Part shown: piece by piece, positions 1 to 11,330 of the stretch
Numbering within the stretch: the stretch's first letter is position 1
Layout of the letters: the number at the start of each line of letters is the position of its first letter
Assembly (NCBI RefSeq): GCF_000276665.1
Contig: NW_004955425.1
Coordinates: 23,109,216-23,173,215, forward strand
Reading direction: 5' to 3'
Length of the DNA stretch: 64,000 nt
Source of the DNA: Chinchilla lanigera
Lineage: Eukaryota > Chordata > Mammalia > Rodentia > Chinchillidae
The notes under the pieces: generated by a model
The model's input: the letters and a program-made list of their open reading frames with translations, nothing else
Database searches by the model: none
Told to the model about the DNA's origin: nothing
Translations under genes and position numbers: made by a program

Positions 1-182
1 TTACTCTTTTAGGTTCTTACAGTAGGGAAATAATATGATTGTTTACACAAGTGAGTCCAATTTATTTCACTTATGCATGTGAAATTTTAAAGAATAACTA
101 AAAGTTGGTTTAGATTTTGTTAACTATTCAATATTTATTATTAATATTAATATTAAATATTTATTCAATATTTTCTAGTGCA

Positions 183-260
183 GGGGATATAGCTCAGTGG
201 CACAAGCACCTGCCTGGCAAGTGCAAGGTCCTGAGTTCGATTCCTGATACAAAAAAAAAG
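183..260 (+). repeat. ID-type SINE
   Basis: This is a tRNA-derived ID element. It opens with 'ggggatatagctcagtggca', which carries the RNA polymerase III A box. The B box 'gagttcgattcc' follows, then a short A-rich tail. It is close to the copies at 48.5 kb and 55.8 kb and so belongs to one of the younger subfamilies here. Confidence 0.9.
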
Positions 261-384
261 AGCAGAAGCATTTTCTAAAAAGTGACTCCTAAAGAATTAC
301 AACTGAAGCTGATGCCACTGCTGAACCCGAAAAGGAGGGCAGGAGAGGGGCAGGAGAGGAAGCAGGCAATGAAAACCCAGTCAG

Positions 385-470
385 GGCCTGGCCGTGTGGC
401 TCAGCGGTAGAGCTCTTGCTTAGCAGGCCCACCTCCTGGGTCAGCCCCCAGGGTCCCCCAAACAAACAAA
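385..470 (+). repeat. Diverged ID-like SINE
   Basis: The A-box-like stretch 'gtgtggctcagcggtagagc' is followed by 'ttgcttagcaggccc' and a degenerate B-box region, then (CAAA)-rich sequence. It matches the ID body but with many differences, including a 'cggtagagc' form, so it is an older or different ID subfamily from the copy at 183. Confidence 0.7.
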
Positions 471-984
471 GCAACTGAAAGCAAAAAAGAAAAGAATATC
501 CAATCAAGAAAACAGAATGCAGAAAAGGAAAGAAACAAAACAGAAACAAAAATTGATAATTATAATAAAGCAAGTACTTTGCCTAAACTTGCTAGATCAA
601 AGAGATTAGACTGGAGTTTTGCTATCTAGCTATATGCTGCTTATAAGCAACAAACTTCAATTATTACTAAATAGTAAGGCTAAAAGTAAGAATAGCAAAA
701 GGAAGTAGCAGCTTTATTATTAACCAGACACAAGGGACATCAAGGCAAGAATACTACTGGGCAGAGGACAGGTGGCTGTGGGGCTAGAACCAATGCCTAG
801 AAGAGTTGTTGCATTGGAGGGAGGAGAGGTTTATACCTAGCACACACTTATACTGTTCCATATGGTGGAGAGGGACAGAGCCTGTAGGTGGAAATTATAG
901 ACAGCCACCATTGACTCAACTGGTTGGAAAGAACTTTCTAACAAAGCTCCTCTGGATATTTCTTACTGACAGATCCGTATCCTA
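471..984. other. Unclassified A-rich and possible LTR sequence
   Basis: No gene is visible. An A-rich stretch follows the ID copy. From about 705, the minus strand ends in an 'aataaagctgc' motif resembling an LTR polyadenylation signal, so an antisense LTR at about 705-985 is possible. I could not confirm it. Confidence 0.25.
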
Positions 985-1290
985 TGTGACCTTGTGTGTC
1001 TAGCTTCTTCCACGCAGCAGTGTTGTCTGGGCTCACCTGTGTTGTAGCATGTTTCAGTGCTTTGCACCTTTGTGTGCTTGAAGAGTGGTCCAGTGTACAG
1101 ATATAACGTGCGTGGGTTGTCCTTTCATCTGTGGAGAGGCCTTTGGGTTGTGTCCATCTTTGTTCTGTTGTGAATAGTGCTGGTATAAACGTTTGTATAC
1201 CAGTACTTGTTTGTACAACTGTTTTTGTAATTTATTGTTTCTAAATGTACCAATTTTTACTTTAAGTGGGATTGAGAAGAGGCGGGATTG
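985..1290 (-). repeat. LINE-1 3' end remnant
   Basis: The plus strand reads as the complement of an old mammalian L1 3' region, with 'gttgtagcatgtttcagtgc', then 'tgttgtgaatagtgctgg' and a 'ttttactttaagtgggattg' end. It is heavily diverged and has no open frame. The short minus-strand frame across it is a shadow. Confidence 0.75.
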
Positions 1291-1433
1291 CACTGGTGAG
1301 AAGTAAGTTCAAAGTGACTTGCCCTAGGTTTCAAAGCAACCTGGAAACTCAAAACTTTTAACAGGAAGCCCAGGGCCCTGTCTCAGCTGTCTTGAGAGTC
1401 AAAACAGAGAATGTGTGACAAAATAATTAGCAG

Positions 1434-1668
1434 CTAAGGTTGGGTATCATGGCACATCCCTGTAACCCCAGCACTCTAGGAGGCTGAGGTAGGAGGATCA
1501 CAACTTCAAGCCTACTTTGGGCAACTGAGTGATTTAGTGAGATCCTGCCTCAAAACATAAATGAGTACATGGATGAATGAATAAATAAAAAGGGCTGGGA
1601 ATGCAGCTCAATTAGAGGGCTCTGGCTCAGTCCCCAGGGTTGGAAAAAAGAAACAAGAAAGGAAGAAG
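1434..1668 (+). repeat. B1-ID dimeric SINE
   Basis: A diverged B1 monomer (about 1436-1560, 'cagcactctaggaggctgag') is followed after an A-rich linker by an ID-like monomer (about 1592-1645, 'gggctgggaatgcagctcaa'). The whole unit lies between 14-bp direct repeats at 1420-1433 and 1669-1682 (aaaat[a/g]attagcag, one mismatch). This shows the two parts inserted as one retrotransposed molecule. The architecture matches the B1-dID class described in several non-murine rodent families. Confidence 0.85.
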
Positions 1669-1682
1669 AAAATGATTAGCAG

Positions 1683-2837
1683 GTGTAAAGCCCTGCTTGT
1701 GTGCTGTGGAGTTAGCAGTGAGTACTTGATGTGCCCACTGACGCCGCGGAACCAGTTCCCAGGTGGAAGGTCAGCGCATGCTGTCTCTATTACGGCCAGG
1801 AGAGAGATTTTAGAATTGCAAAAGGTGTAACGGAGTGGTTGGACACCAGCAAAGGAGTTTGACAAGGCTGTCACATCTGCTCAGTATTTCTGCTGAAATA
1901 ATCCCGGGGATTGCTGCTGATGGTTACCATAGTGGTATTGAGGTTGGCAGAAGGAGATGATGTAATCTCAAGCGTGCTGATGACATCCTGGCTGCTGAGT
2001 CAGTGGTTCCCGCCCAGGAGACTCAGGCCTTGGGCTGGGGTGACTTAGATGCTGATAGGGGCAGCTCTACAGCAGAATAGTTTAGCAGCAAAGCAAACTG
2101 GAAGTGAATAAGAAAAGGGAAGGATTATGCTGCCCATTGTTCACAGTAGGCAGTGAAAACCATGGCCCTCTGCCTATCAGAACCCAGCAAAGGCTTAGGC
2201 AGCAGGCATGCAGGGGGCTGCCGAGCAGAAGAGGTGTCCGCCTGCAAGCAGCCAGCACCACGCCACACAGGCCCTTGCTTGCTTCTGCTTGAGTCCCAGA
2301 GTCTGATTAATACAAAATAGCTGTTAACAGAGCCTCAATTTCCAGATGTTTACCGAAACAGGCAATGAAGAGCGACACAGAAATGCGTCTGCTGGCAAGC
2401 TGAGGAACCCAGGGTCTGAGGGAGGAGAGAAAGAGCCCTGGTGGGAGGAAAACACCATGTTCCCAGAATCCTGGAACATTTCCTGCTGAAACAACTCTTG
2501 GTTTTCTGACAAATAAATCTGAAAGAACAGGACTGGTGCTCATCGGGACAAGCTTGTGCATGTGGGTCTCTGAGGGGGTTTGTGGCAAGGGTGCTCTGGA
2601 AGCATCCAGCGCTATGGGAGGGTTCTTGGAATCCTCTTTGAAAATCAAAATCGATCTTTTTTTAGATGTTTCAATGTTCCCATTGTGGAAAATTTACTGA
2701 ACATTGGAAGGGACAAGAGAAAAATTATGCCAGTTTCCACAAATAATCAGTTCCCACTTTGCCTTTTTTCTTCAATATTTTATTTTTCTATACGTCTTAT
2801 ATATTTGGGATCTTTATATTTCATTAATTTCTTGCCA
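1683..2837. other. Unclassified unique sequence
   Basis: I see no recognisable repeat or gene. The short frames on both strands lack conserved motifs and overlap one another in several frames. Confidence 0.4.
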
Positions 2838-2993
2838 CCCCTTTTTTGGTGTTTTGAGACAGGGTCTCACTGTATAGTTTAGGCTGGCTTTGAACTCATG
2901 ATGTAGCCCAGGATGGCCTCAAACTTGCAGCAATGCTCCTGCCTCAACCTCTCAAGTGCTGGGATTATAGGCGTGCGCCACCATGCCTGGCTG
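2838..2993 (-). repeat. B1 SINE
   Basis: An antisense B1 with poly-T side first ('ttgagacagggtctcactgt') and the 5' end 'gcgccaccatgcctggc' at the right. It carries the usual internal duplication of the 'ggctggccttgaactca' block. It is flanked by the target-site duplication atttcttgc at 2827-2835 and 2994-3002. Confidence 0.95.
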
Positions 2994-3003
2994 ATTTCTT
3001 GCA

Positions 3004-3579
3004 TTTAAAAATAATTACTTATTTGTACCTATATTTCTGCCTTTTATTCTGGAATCAATGGTCATTTCTGGGTTGAGTTTCCTAGAGAATTGCTATTACG
3101 TTCTCAGATGGAACAAGGACAATCAAGACCTGGAATTGTATGTGTGCGGCTTAGATTTGAGTAAACCCTTTCTCCAATAAACCTCAGAGGTGTTGACTTT
3201 CCTGTGAAATTTAGTATAGTGGTGTCTTTGGGAAATTTCATATTTTGGGGGAAATTTTCATTGGAAAATTGATTATGCTGTGCAAATTTACCCCCAAGAT
3301 TATTACAAGAAGATTAAAATTTGGGTATCCTAGTAGTGCAATGGGAACATGGGGGCGGTGAATTGGGGAGGAGAAATAAGATAAAAAACCAAATTAGGTT
3401 TACGCTGTGCTCTGTTTGGAAATTGCTGTTGGGCGCTTTTTCCCTTTCTCTGTTTGTCCACTCCCTGTTCACACTTCAGAACCAATTTAAATCCTATTTT
3501 CTCTGTAAAGTCCTTTCCAGAGAATCTCCCCTCAGATTTTGTGTTAGTCCTTAGAGTCTGACTCTGGGACTATGAAGGA
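3004..3579. other. Unclassified AT-rich sequence
   Basis: Nothing beyond AT-rich unique DNA is recognised. A 77-residue open frame inside it has no recognisable domain. Confidence 0.4.
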
Positions 3580-4185
3580 CTCAAAGTGTTTGGCAACCTT
3601 TAGCTTTTGGTATGCACAGTGAACAAGCTCTGTGGAGATCAGAAATAGCCACAGAGTTTCCTCCCATTGCAAAATGGAATACATCTCCCCTCCCCTTGAA
3701 TTTGGGTAGTCTCTGTGACCTATGACCAATAGTCTATGGTAGAAGTGACAGATCCCACTTCTGAGCCCAGGTTGTAAGAGATTAGCAGCCTCCACTGCCT
3801 GTCTCTCTCTTGGATCCCTTGATTTGGGGACCAGCCACCATGTAAGAGGTCAGACTCCCAGGTCCACCTTGCATGGGATGAAAGCAATGTTGACCCACCT
3901 CAGCTGTTCCAGCCATTTAGCCCCTGTCAGTCATGCAGAGAGGAAGGCACCACACTGGACACTATGGCCCAGCATGTGCTATGTAGAGAAGAACAAAGAT
4001 CCTCATGCGTGGGTCTAATTGAGCTGACCTACTCTCTCTACATGCTTGAGCTGCCCCAGTGAGGCTCTGATACCATGGATTGGAACAGACCACTCAAGTG
4101 AGTCCTGACCCAGTCTTTGATCAATAAATTATGCAACAGAACAATATCATCAGTTTATATACTGCTATTATGCAGCAAAAGATAA
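3580..4185 (+). mobile_element. MLT1-like (ERVL-MaLR) solo LTR
   Basis: Ordered matches to the MLT1 LTR pattern are visible: a 'gacctatgaccaatagtcta' segment, 'gtaagaggtcagactccc', and a 3' end resembling 'attatgcagcaaaagata'. No internal retroviral genes adjoin it. It is ancient and strongly diverged, and the ends are approximate. Confidence 0.65.
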
Positions 4186-4235
4186 AAGTTCCTTGAGGCT
4201 GGGAACTAGGTCTTTACTACGTGTTAGTACTTGTT

Positions 4236-4390
4236 TGCAGCATGTAAGGAACACATTTATCATGGGGATTTGCACATGTGCATAACACATCTCAATTTCC
4301 TTATCCCTGTGCACTCCTGTCCCTCCAAGCCTTCTCCCCTCCCCGCAAGGCTTCTCCCCTCCCCATTTACTAAAGCTCTGGCTCTTCTAT
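4236..4390 (-). repeat. Unnamed repeat family, copy 1
   Basis: The segment 'gcacatgtgcataacacatc' followed by 'tcaattt' and a C-rich tract recurs in similar form at about 26386-26525. The opposite strand is therefore G-rich, as in many L1 3' untranslated polypurine tracts, so both copies may be L1 3' ends. A tandem 'caaggcttctcccctccc' pair sits at about 4328-4363. Confidence 0.5.
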
Positions 4391-4838
4391 AAAGCATCCC
4401 AAACTCTGCTGTGCAATCAAACTCCCAAAATGGTCTTGTGAAACGGCAGGCTGCGACTCATCAGGTCTGAGGAGCGGCTTGGGGTTCTGCATTTCTAACA
4501 AGCTGCCAGGAGCTTCTGCTGCTGCTGCTCACAGATCACACTTTGAGTAGAGGAGCATTCTGAGGTACAAGGCCTACCAGTCAGCACATATTGGAAACCC
4601 ATTTTTATGGCTTCTCCAAGGGGCTCCACTTCTGGATCAATGACTTGAATAGCCTAATGAATTGAAAAGCATATGCCAGAAGACATTTAAAGCACAATTT
4701 CTTAAAGCGTGGTCTCTGGATCCACTCACACTCATATTGCTAGAGTTTGTTAAAAATATAACTAAGTCTCAGTCGTACAAAGTCAGCTTGGGAAGGGCAG
4801 GAACCACCACATCAGATCACATGATCCAGGTCATTCTT

Positions 4839-4895
4839 TTTTGGGGGGGCGTTTGGGGAATCAAACTTAGGACCTTGCAAGGCAGGCGCTGTGCC
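4839..4895 (-). repeat. 5'-truncated ID SINE
   Basis: The antisense 3' half of an ID element ('cttgcaaggcaggcgctg') begins with T/G-rich tail sequence. A perfect 13-bp target-site duplication ccaggtcattctt at 4826-4838 and 4896-4908 shows it inserted already truncated. Confidence 0.9.
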
Positions 4896-4908
4896 CCAGG
4901 TCATTCTT

Positions 4909-6395
4909 AGGCACTTCGCAACTTGAGATCTACTGGGAAGGGGCTGAAAGCACTGACTCAGGAGACCTGGGCCCTGCTCCTACTGTGCACTGCTATCTAA
5001 TGGCGAGCAATAATTTCACCTTTCTGTCCTCACCGAGTCTATTCCAAGGTGGGGTGTACCCTGCGATGCCTACTGTAGGCCAACCGGACCTCGCCTTTCT
5101 TGCCCTCTGTATCCAGGAGCTGGGAAGGACACACATGTTCCCCGGGAGGACGCCCAACCATGCAGCCATTGTCTTTACTGTTGTCTCATGGGCTCACTTA
5201 CAGGTAGATAAGATCAGGAGCACATAGTGCAGGAAGTGCTCTTTCCCTTTTCAAGCAAATATTAGTGCCAAGGCCAAAGTCTCCTCAGAATAACATATAC
5301 CTTTCTTTGATATTATAATTACACTTAAATCATTTCCAGAATTATGTTTTAAATGGTAATTGTGCGGCCTTTAAGGTTTCTTCTTGCCTTGAGCACCATT
5401 GGGTAAATGTGTTCATGATTGAATTAGCAGACCTTTGATTTTAAAAGGACTTTTTGGTGCTCTTTTATGGTAGATTAAAAAGCAATTTACTAATTTACAG
5501 TTCACAGAAATCCCACGCCCTCCTTGAGTTTTGTAAATCAATTCTGTGCTCGTCAGTGTGACTACGGCTCCAAGTGCTTTATCTGGGGACAGCAGTGTCA
5601 TACACAACCCTAAAGTCCCAATCACGTCATCAATACAGTGCACGCTGCGAGCTCCTCTTGGTGCCCAGCACAACCCCTCCTCAGCAATACCTTAATGTGT
5701 AGCTGTTCACTTAGAGTCCCTGGTCTGCAAAAAGGAGTTTAATCAGCAGGACTGGGAAGTACACCCTTAATTATCTCCTCATCTCTTTTCCAGTCTACTT
5801 TCTTGACTAGCGTGAGTGATCACAGTTGAAAGACGATTGGAAAAAAAGGGGGACTTACCCCAGGCTCTTCCTGCTGGCTATGGCTCCCTCTGCAGTGGAG
5901 CAGGCGAGTCTCTACCGGAGGCCCTGGTTTGAAAGAATCCTTATCATCATCACCCCTGGGGCCGCAGTAGGTGTGACTGTGTCCTCCGAAGCACGTGGTG
6001 GAACTTGAATCCCCAGTGTGGCAGTGCTGGAGGAGGGGTTGGGGAGAGGGTGCTGGGCCCTGAGGGTCCACCTTCATGAGTGGGTCAGTGCCCATCAGGA
6101 GGGTGTCTTCTTACACAAAGGTGAGCTCAGTGCCCCTCTCTCTCTTTTTCTCCCTAGCTGTCTCACCTTCGCCTGTCCTCTTGTCTTTTGACTTTGAACA
6201 ACACAGGAAGAAGGCTTTATCCTGATGCTGAAACCTTGATCATAGACTTCCAAGATGCCAAAAGCATGGGGAACCAATTTCTTTTCTTTGTGAGGGACCC
6301 AGTCTCTCGCATTTCATCAAAGCAGCGCAAAATGGACTGACCTAGTAGCAGTAGTAATTAGTGAAAGTAGATAGGATAGTAGTAATAATTATTCT
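4909..6395. other. Unclassified unique sequence
   Basis: No family is recognised over about 1.5 kb. Overlapping short frames on both strands at 5820-6277 share no conserved motif and look like chance. Confidence 0.4.
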
Positions 6396-6399
6396 CATG

Positions 6400-6515
6400 T
6401 GTTAGGAGTTGAAGAAATTAAGGTACTGATTAAGCAACTTTCACAGTGTCCCAGAGGTAGTAAGTAGCAGAGCTGAGATTTGAACCCAAGGAGTCTGGCT
6501 CCACACCACTCACCT
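6400..6515 (-). repeat. MIR SINE fragment
   Basis: The string 'gagctgagatttgaacccaa', preceded by a decayed 'aagcaactttcacagtgtcc' region, matches the antisense core of the ancient mammalian MIR element. It is heavily diverged. Confidence 0.75.
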
Positions 6516-7389
6516 CCTGGCAAACAGGCTTTTTCCACACAAACCTGTTTAGCTTCAGCCCAGTGCCTGGTTTCTAAAGGAGGTGTCTAGTATTTCTACT
6601 GAGGGCAGGCATGGAGGTCAGCTGAGAAAGCTTTTAAAACCCAATGCATCTGGAGAAAATATCTGACAACTTGGTTTATGCTTTTTTTCTATTTTCCTTT
6701 CAAATTCAACTGTAAACTAAATCTCAGCCTTTGACAAGTCAGCTCAAGTCTGCCACAGTGGAACGGAAAGGCTATAGCCCATGGCAGACAGCTGAGCATT
6801 GGCCCTTGGTATCTTCCTGGGAATGAAGCTGGCTTGTTTGGAGATTGGGGCAGGCCTTCCGCCTCTGCCAGCCTCCTGCCCAAGGGAGATGGTGGTGAGC
6901 CTCGTGCTGGATTGGCCTGACCTATGGCCACACAGAGGCTCTGGGCTGCAGAGGAGGTCTTTCCTGGCTCTCTCAGGGCTCTGCCCTGTGTAGTGAATTC
7001 AGATCAGTGAAGGAAGTCAAGTAAGAGCTGGGAGACAAGTGCCTGGACTGCTGAGATGATTCAGAGAAGCCCTTGGAAGGGTGGAGGAGTGAAGCCACAC
7101 AACCCAGGACACAGTGCTGTGATGGGTGAGCTGATGCACTACCCAGAACCTTCTGCAAAAATCACAATTCTTTCAAATTGGAGAATATAGAGCCTGAAGT
7201 GCTTGGTGAAACATTAACAATCCTCTATTCTAAGTCTTCTTGGGCCTGGAATAAAAGATAAGTCATTTCTTCTAAAGGTAATCGCTTCATAACTGATATG
7301 AGACAAGTAGTGAAAGAAATAGGGTTTCAGAGCCTGTTGTCCTCCTTCACTTTCCTCTCAAATGTTGTTTTTTGTTTTCACCCTTCTCT
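6516..7389. other. Unclassified unique sequence
   Basis: Nothing recognisable was found apart from short chance frames. Confidence 0.4.
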
Positions 7390-7700
7390 TGTTGAGCAGA
7401 AAGTGCCCCGCCAGCCAGTCTGTTAACTGCCCAGGTAACAGTTCCTGTTACAGTTCCTGTTACTTCTGTCTCTTAGCAACTGGTCACTTTGATGCGTATT
7501 GTAAGAGCCAATCAAAGACAGCCAAGTACGCTACCTCTGTACTTCCCTTTTGCAACCCCATAAAAACCTCCCTCCCTGAACCTTCATGGCCTGATGTTTT
7601 GGGAATGCTCCCAATCAGTGCCTGTTGATGTAGAATATCTGCCTCCAAATCCTGGGTGTCATTTTGGTGTTTCTGCTTGCCGTTGCATTACCACGGAATG
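7390..7700 (+). mobile_element. Possible ERV1-type solo LTR
   Basis: The layout resembles a gammaretroviral LTR: a 12-bp tandem repeat 'acagttcctgtt' (about 7439-7462), a CCAAT-like 'gccaatcaaag', a TATA-like 'cataaaaacctccc', then a downstream R/U5-like 'caaatcctgggtgtc'. No clear terminal dinucleotides or target duplication were found and no internal genes adjoin. It could instead be unique DNA with chance promoter motifs. Confidence 0.35.
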
Positions 7701-8729
7701 GCAGGTGCAGAGGCAAGTCTGGCTCTCTCTTTCCCTGGGATGCGGGGAGGCTACAGGTCTTTATGCAGAGCCAGTGACCACCAGCAGGGGACAGCCCAGC
7801 AGTCAGGGGGCCTGGGTCTCAGGTGTGTCTGGGACCTGTGAGACAGGATGTGTCCTCTGTGGCAGGACCTCCTCTGGGGACCAGGATGCCACCTGGACCC
7901 CAGTACCTTTCTTTCCTGAGCCCATGCTCACCTGGCCAAGCCAGTGTGGCACAGCCTGTGGGACAGGTTCTAATGGAGCCCGGAGCACTTGGAGTGTGGC
8001 CTTCCCTGAGTTATCCTAGATTCAAAGGTGCTGGAAACACCACCACAGAGCAGGAACGGAAGGTGCTGAGGGGAACACAGCCACCTCAGAACTGACATGG
8101 ACCCCTTTCACATTCCAAATAGCTCCGACTGAGATTTAACCCCTCATCAGTTTGGAAATTACTATATTTCTCCCCCTAGCCCCTCCTGTCACCCTAATTG
8201 CCAGAGAAATGGAAGTAACCCCTCATCTTTGTGTGTCTGACCCCCGTGCAGGCTTTCTTCTGACCCGACTGTACTTCCGCCCAAACAGTGCCCATTCTGT
8301 GCCCTTTCACCTCTTCCCTCTAGCTTCCCCTCCTTTGCATTGCCAGGCTGCTCCCACCTGTCCTCGCTCTCCTCTTCCTGTTTTCACAGAGTGGCATATT
8401 ATAGCCATTAACTGGCAGCCACCCCGAAAGCAATGTGGCAAGGGGAAGGAGGTGTTGCTGCCACGTTGCACCCAAGTCCTGCGCCAGCTTTGAGTTCTGT
8501 GGGTTGTGCCACCGCTGTGAAATTGCAATAAACAAGGGGCTGCACTTATATTTCTAACCTTTCCTCTGCTGGCACCAGGGACATGGATTGAATGTTGAAT
8601 AGTTAGAGCATGCTGTCATTTCTGCATGCATATCTTTTCAAAAGACAGTTGGAGTTGGTACATAAACATATCACATCTTAGTCCCTTCACTTCCCTTTGC
8701 CTTCCCCACTTTCCTACTCCTGCGATGAA
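7701..8729. other. Unclassified GC-richer sequence
   Basis: Frames of 113-141 residues lie on both strands and in overlapping registers, without conserved domains. I read them as low stop-codon density in GC-rich DNA. An 'aataaa' occurs near 8527, but no transcript structure leads to it. Confidence 0.4.
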
Positions 8730-8737
8730 TGTATGTT

Positions 8738-8845
8738 CAAGAAGGAAAGAAGGAGAGAAGAAAGAAAGAAAGAAAGAAAGAAAGAAGGAAAGAAGGAAAG
8801 AAAGAAAGAAAGAAAGAAGGAAAGAAAGAAAGAAAGAAAGAAGGA

Positions 8846-8897
<52 letters not shown>

Positions 8898-8965
8898 AAA
8901 GAAGAAAGAAAGGAAGGAAGGAAGGGAAGAAAGAAAGATAGAAAGAAAGAAAGGAAAGAAGGACA
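8738..8965. repeat. Long (GAAA)n/(GGAA)n microsatellite
   Basis: About 225 bp of almost pure purine on the plus strand is built from gaaa units with interspersed ggaa/aagg variants. Every reading frame is open, producing artificial Lys/Arg/Glu-rich or Phe/Leu/Ser-rich peptides. The mirror-symmetric purine tract could form triplex DNA and should be length-variable. Confidence 0.97.
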
Positions 8966-9435
8966 ATTGGGAGAGTCTCAGCTGAGGGTGTGGAGAGGGA
9001 ACAGGGAGGGAATTCCGGAACAGAGCAGGGAAATAGTCATTTCTTTTATGGAATGAAATTGATCATTGTGGTAACCCAGAAATAAGCTGGCTTCAAAATG
9101 AGGTGTTAATAGTTTTCTAGACTCAACCTGAAATATCCATGTATTTCTCATGTACCTAAGAGAGACAAAGAGCAGAGAATGGTGAGGAAGAAGTGTTGTT
9201 AAATGAAGATTAAAACACAGCCTTGACCATCTCTGCCACCTGTCCTGACAGCCACAGGTTCTCTGTCTCCACTCAGAGGTCAGCAGCATCACGGAACAGG
9301 TGCTCGCAGGGTCTGAGGACACTCTGTGCTTGAAGGAAAAGACTTCGTGTGATGTCCTGAGCCCAGTGCCACACAGCACACCTAGCAGGGACTGGCCCCT
9401 TGCCCTGTGCTGAGCACTATGTTTATACACAGGAC
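8966..9435. other. Unclassified unique sequence
   Basis: No repeat family is recognised. A 150-residue minus-strand frame crosses it without a recognisable domain. Confidence 0.4.
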
Positions 9436-9439
9436 TCCC

Positions 9440-9550
9440 TGGCCCTCAAGCCAGCCCTATGAGGAAACGGAAACAGCTTCCCTACCTCAGAGATAGGGAC
9501 ACAGAAGCTCAGAAAAGTTAAATAGAATGCCAAAGTCACAGAGATGATAA
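9440..9550 (-). repeat. MIR SINE fragment
   Basis: The antisense MIR core is visible as 'ctatgaggaaacggaaac' and 'cacagaagctcagaaaag', followed by a 'caaagtcacagagatgata' stretch. Confidence 0.75.
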
Positions 9551-10057
9551 CATATCCAGGTGTCTAATGGTGCCTTTAAATTTTTTTTTAAATGGGCTGA
9601 GGGGGTTGCTGTGCTCCCTGAGGAGTGGTAGACAGGCAGGCCCTGCTGTCCTTTATCGTGTGAACTCCCTCTGAGTCCTAAGCAGAGACCCAGGCTTCTA
9701 TTTGGAGCCCTGAGAAAAGGGGGAAGAGGGAATCGAAGGGAAGTGTGCTTTTCTTTAAGAGCTCGGCCTGAAGTTGAAGTCTGGCTGTGCTCACACCCGT
9801 TCATGTCTCATTTCCCCAGACTTGGTCATGCTGGACACCCAGGCAAAAGGTAGAGTGGCTGGGAACATGGATTTTGTGAACAACTATGGGCCCAGCTAAT
9901 GAGTGACCGGTGTGTTTGGAGACCAGTAAGGTAGGAAGGAGAATGTTGGGGCAGAAGTGGGCAGACAGTTAATGGAAAACTGCCAGAGCAGTGGACTGAA
10001 ATTTTGCCTTTGCAATGAAAAAAGAATTAGCAAATAATGTAAGCAAGATCATAGAAG

Positions 10058-10217
10058 GCACCAGGCATTGTGGTGCATGCATGTAATACCAGTACTCCAG
10101 AGGCTGAAGCAGGAGAATCATTGTGAGTTCAAGGCCAGCCTGGGCTACAAAGTGAGTTTAAAGCCAGCCTGAACTAAAAGACAAAACAAAACAAAACAAA
10201 ACAAAACAAAACAAAAG
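10058..10217 (+). repeat. B1 SINE with (CAAAA)n tail
   Basis: A full-length B1 starts 'caccaggcattgtggtgc' and contains the duplicated 'aaggccagcctgggctac' / 'aaagccagcctgaac' block. It ends in about eight caaaa units. Confidence 0.93.
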
Positions 10218-10439
10218 GATTGTGGAAGATATCCTTAAGGGGCTTAGCTACTTTTAAGGTTCATATAAGTGCCTGTATAATATTATTGAAGCAGGTCAAG
10301 AACCTACTAAGATCCAATTCTAGTGCTTACTGAGTATAGGACCTTGGACATACTGCCAGTATTAGCCTGTCTTCTTGTCTATAATACAAGCTCCAGTGAA
10401 TGTCAAGAAGTTTAATTGGAATTTGCAAGTAGTATGTTT

Positions 10440-11330
10440 TCCCTTGGTGTTCATTTTGTTTATCTAAAAATGTCTTGATTTTTGTTTTTGTTCTTAAAGG
10501 ATATTCTTGCTGGTTATAAAACTGTGGATGGACAGTGATATTTTTCTTCCAGCGCTTTACAGATTTCTTTTGGCCTTGATAGTTACTGATGAATTGTCAG
10601 CTTTAATTCCTGTCATCATTTCCCATCAATTCTGTGTCAGTTTTTCTCTAACTGCTTTCAAGGTTTCCTCCTTCATCTTTGGTTCTCAGCAGTTTGACTC
10701 TGATGCACACTTTTGGAGTTTTCTTGGTATTTATTGTTAATGATTTGCTGAGCTTCCTCAGTGAATAGATTTATGTCTTTCACTGGATTTTAGAAATGTT
10801 GGTCATTATTTCTTCAAGTTCTGTTTTCATCACTCCCTCTGCTCAACTTTGGAACTAATTTCCTATGTGTTAAACATTGTGATTTTGTTCCATAGATCCA
10901 TGAAGTTCTGTTCATATTTTCCAGGTTTTAAAATCTCTGCTCTTCAGAATAAATAATTTTTCTGTTCTTCAAGATTGCTGATTCTTGCTTTTGGCACTGT
11001 GATTTATTATTAAGCCCATCCAATGAAATTTTATTTTTCATTATTAACTTTCCATTTGATTCTATGTGTGTAGATTTCCTGTTTGCTCATTCTGTAAGGC
11101 AATGTTTTCTTTTATGTCCTTGTACACAGTTTTTATAGCTACTGTAAGCTGCTTTATGCCAATTTTAACATTCGAATCATCTCTGGGGTCATTGATTTTA
11201 TCTTCTTCTGAATCTTGAGTCACATTTTCTAATATCTTTAAATATTTGAATTAAATCTGGAATATTCAGTGATACATTATTAATAGTCAAGTTCTGTTTT
11301 ATCTTTCTGAGAGTTACTGCTTTCTTTAAA
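10440..11330 (-). repeat. LINE-1 remnant, antisense
   Basis: The plus strand is the complement of an old L1 internal segment: 'gtttatctaaaaatgtcttg', then 'ggatattcttgctggttat', 'ttctcagcagtttgactct', and finally 'tttctgagagttactgc'. Stops interrupt all frames. Which part of L1 is represented is uncertain. Confidence 0.7.

Noticed and set aside
183..260. tRNA-gene-like sequence with A and B boxes
   Set aside because: It lacks a complete cloverleaf with anticodon arm and acceptor pairing, and has an A-rich tail and many sister copies. It is an ID SINE, not a tRNA gene.
705..985. Possible antisense LTR with an 'aataaagctgc' end
   Set aside because: No terminal repeat pair, target duplication or recognisable family; support is too weak for a separate mobile-element call.
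7594..8095. 141- and 90-codon overlapping plus-strand frames
   Set aside because: They overlap each other in different registers, with a minus-strand frame too, in GC-rich DNA. No motif or splice support.
8616..9056. Several overlapping Lys/Arg/Glu- or Phe/Ser/Leu-rich frames
   Set aside because: They are direct translations of the (GAAA)n microsatellite on both strands.
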